Part shown: one piece after another, positions 30,091 to 33,861 of the stretch
Position numbering within the stretch: the stretch's first letter is position 1
Layout: every line of letters begins with the position of its first letter
Source: Stenotrophomonas sp. YIM B06876
GTDB lineage: Bacteria; Pseudomonadota; Gammaproteobacteria; Xanthomonadales; Xanthomonadaceae
DNA length: 33,861 nt
Direction of reading: 5' to 3'
Assembly: GCF_030711595.1 (NCBI RefSeq)
Contig: NZ_JAUJUJ010000031.1
Coordinates: 1 to 33,861, forward strand
Notes under the pieces: generated by a model
Told to the model about the DNA's origin: nothing
The model's input: the letters and a program-made list of their open reading frames with translations, nothing else
The model's database searches: none
Made by a program: the position numbers and the translations under genes

Positions 30091-31476
30091 TCAGGGTTGT
30101 TTCTTCTCCACGCGGCTGCTGCGCAACAGGCTGAACGCAAACCCGGCCACCGCCAGCGCGCCGAGCACCAGCACCGCCCACAGCACTCCGTTCTTCCAGT
30201 TGCGCGGTGCCTTGGCCGGCTGATAGGCCACATCACCGGCACGCACGGCACCGGCGCCGGGTGTGGCGATCGCCGGCTGCCACTGCGCGCCGTTGCGTGC
30301 GCGCAGTGCAGCGAGCATCGGATCAAGCGCGGCCTGTGTATTGGTGACGTTGGCGCTGCCGGCCACCAGCAGGTAGGGCGCGCGCCCCTGTGCCAGGAAC
30401 ACTACACTGCCCGGTCGATAGCCCAGACGCAGCAGCGGCGCTTCGGCCGGGATCGAGCCCGGTTCGGCCTGCAGCCGCCACTGGCGATCGGTGATGGTGC
30501 CAGTGGTTTCCAACGGCGCCGAGCGCTGCTGCGCACTCGCCTCGCTCAGGCTCCAGGTGTTCCAGTCGCGGGTCAGCAGTTGCCAGTCCGGATTGTTGCC
30601 ATCCGCGCCGGGCCGGTCCAGATCACGACTGGACACACTCCAGCTCACCGCACTGTTGGCCGGCATCCGCACATCCAGCCGCTGCACCGGCACGCGCCCC
30701 TGCAACCGGTACAGGTAGCCGTCCTTCGCGTTGCCGCCGGGCTGGGCCGTCAATTCCAGCCATTGCCAGTCGCCGCTGTCCACCGCATCGACCAGCTCGC
30801 CACGCAGGCCGCGCAACGCCGGGGCGCCACTGCGCTGCAGCGGCACCAGCCGCAGGTAGCGCAGATCCGTCTCGACCTTGATGGTGTTGTTGCGCAACAC
30901 GCGGCCCTGGTTGTTCAACTGCACCAGCCGCGCCTGCGGGTCCAGCACCTGCCAGCCGCGCAGATCGTCACTGCCTTCCAGCCGGTAGCCCAGATCCAGC
31001 GTCGCATCGCGATCAGCCCAGTCGATATGCAGCGCGCGCAACTTGCCGGCGTCGTCACCCAGATCCACCAGCCAGACCGGGTCGGCCGCCCCGGCAGTGC
31101 CGCCGGCCGCTACCGAATTGCGGATCGACAGCAGCTTGCCGGCGGTATCGCGTTGCACCACCACGCTCAGGTCGTCATCGGCGGTGGTCGCCGCTACCGG
31201 CAATGCGAACCATTGCAGCTCGACCGTACGCTGCGGCCCGGACAGAGGCGTGGCCGCCGCGTACACCGCGCTGGCCACCGGTTTGCCGTCGGCATCGAGC
31301 ACCCGCACATCGCGCAGGTCGCGCCAATACGCGGCAGCGTACACCGGCGCATCGAGCGTCGCGCGGTAGGCGCCGGCATCGGGCTGGGACAGCTGCAACG
31401 GCCACTGCCGGGCGAAATCATCGGCGGCCTGCGCACTCATCGGCAGCAGGGCCAGCCACAGCAGACGCTTGATCAT
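30091..31476 (-). CDS. DUF3999 family envelope protein
   Basis: 461 residues from ATG at 31476. A signal peptide is at about 1-17 (LLWLALLPMSAQA/AD). A large, mainly beta-rich periplasmic part with many Trp and Leu follows (for example ELQWFALPVAATTADDD and WQWLELTAQPGG). One C-terminal transmembrane helix is at about 426-449 (NGVLWAVLVLGALAVAGF), then a short basic cytoplasmic tail ending in KKQP. The family has no known function that I can name. It overlaps the DUF2339 gene by 4 bp (ATGA), and the two families are often adjacent, which suggests that they form a complex in the inner membrane. A REP doublet follows directly after its stop. Confidence 0.85.
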   Translation of the reverse strand: MIKRLLWLALLPMSAQAADDFARQWPLQLSQPDAGAYRATLDAPVYAAAYWRDLRDVRVLDADGKPVASAVYAAATPLSGPQRTVELQWFALPVAATTADDDLSVVVQRDTAGKLLSIRNSVAAGGTAGAADPVWLVDLGDDAGKLRALHIDWADRDATLDLGYRLEGSDDLRGWQVLDPQARLVQLNNQGRVLRNNTIKVETDLRYLRLVPLQRSGAPALRGLRGELVDAVDSGDWQWLELTAQPGGNAKDGYLYRLQGRVPVQRLDVRMPANSAVSWSVSSRDLDRPGADGNNPDWQLLTRDWNTWSLSEASAQQRSAPLETTGTITDRQWRLQAEPGSIPAEAPLLRLGYRPGSVVFLAQGRAPYLLVAGSANVTNTQAALDPMLAALRARNGAQWQPAIATPGAGAVRAGDVAYQPAKAPRNWKNGVLWAVLVLGALAVAGFAFSLLRSSRVEKKQP

Positions 31477-33861
31477 GCGGAGGTTTCCTCATCGTTGTTG
31501 GGGATGGCTGCGGCGCGCCGCGGCGGTGCCGGCGCCAGCCAGCCCACCAGCGTGCACAACAGGCCGTAGGCGATGAACGCGCCGATGCCGAGCAGGTCGC
31601 CCAGGTTGTCGCGGTCGATCAACAGCAGCTTGGCCAGTACCACCGCCATCAGGATCGCGCCGGCCAACCACAGCCCCCACTGCCCACGGCGTGAGCCGGA
31701 GACCCAGCCGACCACGCCCAGCAGGCTCCACACCACGGTCAGGCTGGTCTGCGCCAGCTGGGTGGTGAGCAGGCGCTCGCTCCACGGCTCGCCGCCCCAG
31801 TGATGGACCGCACGCAGCGTCATCACCGTGACCAGCACCAGCGCGGCCAGCGCCATGCCGACCCGCCGCGCCGGGGCAATGCGCTGCCCACGGCCTTGCC
31901 ACAGACGCATCGCCGCCAGCACCAGCACCGCGATCTGCGCCAACTCCAGCGGGTTGAGCAGTGCGATCCACGGCAACGGCGCGGCATCGCCGGCGCTGGC
32001 CAGGGCAATCAGCCACCACAGTCCAAGCACGCCGAATACCGCTGTCTGCAATGCGGCGCGGTAACGGTCAAACGCGGCACCGAGCGGTTGCGCCAGCCAC
32101 GACCAGTGCTGCATCGACAGCACCGCCAGCAGCAGCCACGGCAATGCCAGCAGCAGCCCCACCCAGCCTTCGGCCAGTGTGAAGCGATCCCCGATGTGCC
32201 AGGCCAGCAACGACAGCACCGTCGGCCACAACAGCCACCAGACCAGTTGCGCCAGTCCCGCCACGGTGCCGCTGCCGGCGCGCAGGCACAGCAGGCTGCG
32301 CATGCCCAGCGCGGCAAACAGCGCCCACGACCACAGCCCATGTCCGGCGAATGGTTGGCCGTATTCGGACACCTGCGCGAACGCCACCGGGAACGCCAGC
32401 ACAAAGCCGCCCAGCGTGGTCAGCGACAACGCCAGGGCCGGCGCACGTCGCTGCACTTCAGCTGCCAGCCACGCCGTCACCCCGAGCAACGCCAGCGCCG
32501 CGTGTAGACGACTGCCAGGCTCGACGAAATTCCCAATCTCCAAGCTGATGTTGCCCAACCACCAGGCCAGGCCCCATCCATAGGCCACGGCAGCGACCCG
32601 CAGCCTGCCCACACCGCGATACAACCAGGCCGTGGCGAAACCGGCCAGCGCGATCAGCAACGCCCCCATGAAACCGGCATTGGCGATGGCCTGCGTATCG
32701 ACGTGGTGGCCCCGGCTGGTCCCGAGCATCAAGGCGACCGCGGCGGCAAGCTGCAGACCGAAGCCGCTCCAGCGCGCCAGCCGCCGATCCTGCGTCAACC
32801 CGAGCCAGACCAGTCCGGCCCCTTCCAGCGCGAATACCGAAGCGGTGGCGCCGGCCGACAACGCCAGCGGCACCGCCAGCGTGGCGAAACCCACCGCGAG
32901 GATGGCGTAGCCACGGGCCAGCACATCCAGACGGTCCTTGCGGATCAGCGCGCGTGCCAGCAGCGCATACAGCAGCGCCACACCCAAGGCGCACAGCGCC
33001 AATGGCATACGTTCGCCCTGCAGCAGGCCGGCCTGCAGCGAGAAGGCGATCAACGGCGTGCCAAACAGCAGGCAGCCATCGATCCGTGCACTGCCGGGCG
33101 TGGCCAGCTTGCGTGCATACAACAGCGGCAGCAGCAGATAGAACGCGAAGAACAGTACGAGGAACGGCTCGGTACTGCTGAACTTGGCCGGTGCGTAGTC
33201 CAGCACACCCCAGACCGTGCCGATCCCCCAGGTGAAGGCGAATCCCAGCAGGTTGAGGATGCGCCACGGCCGCATCCAGGCGATGGCGAAGATGCCGGCA
33301 TTGAGCAGTGCGTAGTACGAAAACAGGGCGACATGGTTGCCGCTGTCGCTGGACAGCCAGATCGGCGCCATGAAACCGGCCAGCACCCCGAGGATGGCCA
33401 GCGTGCGCGATTCCTGCAGCACCGCCATCACCGCCAGGCCGGCGATCAGCACCACGCTCAATCCGAACGCGGGACCGGCATCGACCAGACCGTAGCGTTT
33501 GAACGCCGCAAACACGGTCAACAGCAGCACCCCGATCGCCCCGCCCTGCACGGCGAGCGCAAAGGCCCGGTGGCTTTCGCGCTTGCGCCAGCCAAACACC
33601 AGCCCGGCCAACGCCGCAGTGGCGATCGCGGCCATCCGCAATTCGATCGGCGCACTCAACCAGCCCTGGTCACTGGCGTACTTGAGCAGGGCGGCGACAC
33701 CGGCCAGCAGCACCAGCATGCCGATCTTGACCGGCACATTGCCCTCACTGAACCAGCGTTTGAGGGTGCTGCCCAAACGCTCGACCAGACCCGGACCAGC
33801 GGTCGCGGCCGGCGCCGCACGCTGCTCCAGCGGCAGCGGCAGCGGCGGCGGTACAGCGCCT
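31473..33861 (-). CDS. DUF2339 polytopic membrane protein, N-terminus outside the window
   Basis: At least 795 codons are open from the window edge to the stop at 31473, so the 5' end is missing. The first visible residues are a Pro/Leu-rich linker (GAVPPPLPLPLEQ). An amphipathic segment follows (LVERLGSTLKRWFSEGN), and then more than 20 hydrophobic helices with very short loops fill the rest. GNVPVKIGMLVLLAGVAALL and GGAIGVLLLTVFAAFKRYGL are typical of DUF2339. It ends in a short hydrophilic tail with NNDEETSA. There are no motifs for transport or catalysis that I recognise. The ATGA overlap couples it to the DUF3999 gene downstream. The internal TTG at 33776 is not a start. Confidence 0.88.
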   Translation of the reverse strand, partial: GAVPPPLPLPLEQRAAPAATAGPGLVERLGSTLKRWFSEGNVPVKIGMLVLLAGVAALLKYASDQGWLSAPIELRMAAIATAALAGLVFGWRKRESHRAFALAVQGGAIGVLLLTVFAAFKRYGLVDAGPAFGLSVVLIAGLAVMAVLQESRTLAILGVLAGFMAPIWLSSDSGNHVALFSYYALLNAGIFAIAWMRPWRILNLLGFAFTWGIGTVWGVLDYAPAKFSSTEPFLVLFFAFYLLLPLLYARKLATPGSARIDGCLLFGTPLIAFSLQAGLLQGERMPLALCALGVALLYALLARALIRKDRLDVLARGYAILAVGFATLAVPLALSAGATASVFALEGAGLVWLGLTQDRRLARWSGFGLQLAAAVALMLGTSRGHHVDTQAIANAGFMGALLIALAGFATAWLYRGVGRLRVAAVAYGWGLAWWLGNISLEIGNFVEPGSRLHAALALLGVTAWLAAEVQRRAPALALSLTTLGGFVLAFPVAFAQVSEYGQPFAGHGLWSWALFAALGMRSLLCLRAGSGTVAGLAQLVWWLLWPTVLSLLAWHIGDRFTLAEGWVGLLLALPWLLLAVLSMQHWSWLAQPLGAAFDRYRAALQTAVFGVLGLWWLIALASAGDAAPLPWIALLNPLELAQIAVLVLAAMRLWQGRGQRIAPARRVGMALAALVLVTVMTLRAVHHWGGEPWSERLLTTQLAQTSLTVVWSLLGVVGWVSGSRRGQWGLWLAGAILMAVVLAKLLLIDRDNLGDLLGIGAFIAYGLLCTLVGWLAPAPPRRAAAIPNNDEETSA

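Overview
The window is GC-rich chromosomal DNA from a gammaproteobacterium, most probably Xanthomonadaceae and possibly Stenotrophomonas. The reasons are the gene content (a fused cysNC, a pgk/HAD/pyk/class I aldolase block), paired GTAG-type REP hairpins like those described for Stenotrophomonas maltophilia, and a CysB/cys gene order that resembles the Xanthomonas cys locus with pieces missing. The genus call is inference. I saw no rRNA, tRNA, insertion sequence, prophage or CRISPR array.

Layout. 1-3.6 kb: the edge of an orphan Rieske protein (-), a small membrane protein, an FAH-family hydrolase, mscL and a secreted M28 peptidase (+). 3.6-4.2 kb: non-coding, with three tandem 138-bp repeats and two terminators. 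4.2-6.6 kb (-): an AGCS Na+/amino-acid symporter overlapping a SpoU-type RNA methyltransferase. 6.7-11.4 kb (-): a coupled adaptor-RND pump-GNAT operon. 11.5-20.2 kb: a broken sulfate-assimilation locus. 20.3-24.3 kb: a macrodomain protein behind a short coupled upstream ORF, then a marR-emrA-emrB efflux operon. 24.5-29.4 kb (-): pgk, a HAD phosphatase, pyk and class I fba. 29.4-33.9 kb: a GNAT protein (+), then an overlapping DUF2339/DUF3999 envelope pair (-) that runs off the window.

The most interesting region is 11.5-20.2 kb. cysD, cysNC, cysB and cysK are intact. cysJ and cysI are absent from the place where I would expect them. cysH survives only as its last ~60 codons (14343-14528). 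cysG survives as its first ~35 and last ~50 codons, joined by an internal deletion and spread over three frames (18913-19190). Between the cysH stump and cysB lies a same-strand set of a short BLUF photoreceptor, an OprC-like TonB-dependent copper receptor with a CxxxM motif, and a His/Met-rich DUF2946 protein. A perfect dyad with LysR-type T-N11-A spacing remains between cysB and the dead cysG. It is placed to repress cysB and activate cysK. Unless the missing genes are elsewhere, the cell can make APS/PAPS and can use sulfide, but cannot reduce sulfate through this locus.

A recurring promoter pattern also emerges. Seven genes have GCTANNNT 27-37 nt upstream of the start codon, which fits a -10 element with a preceding GC.
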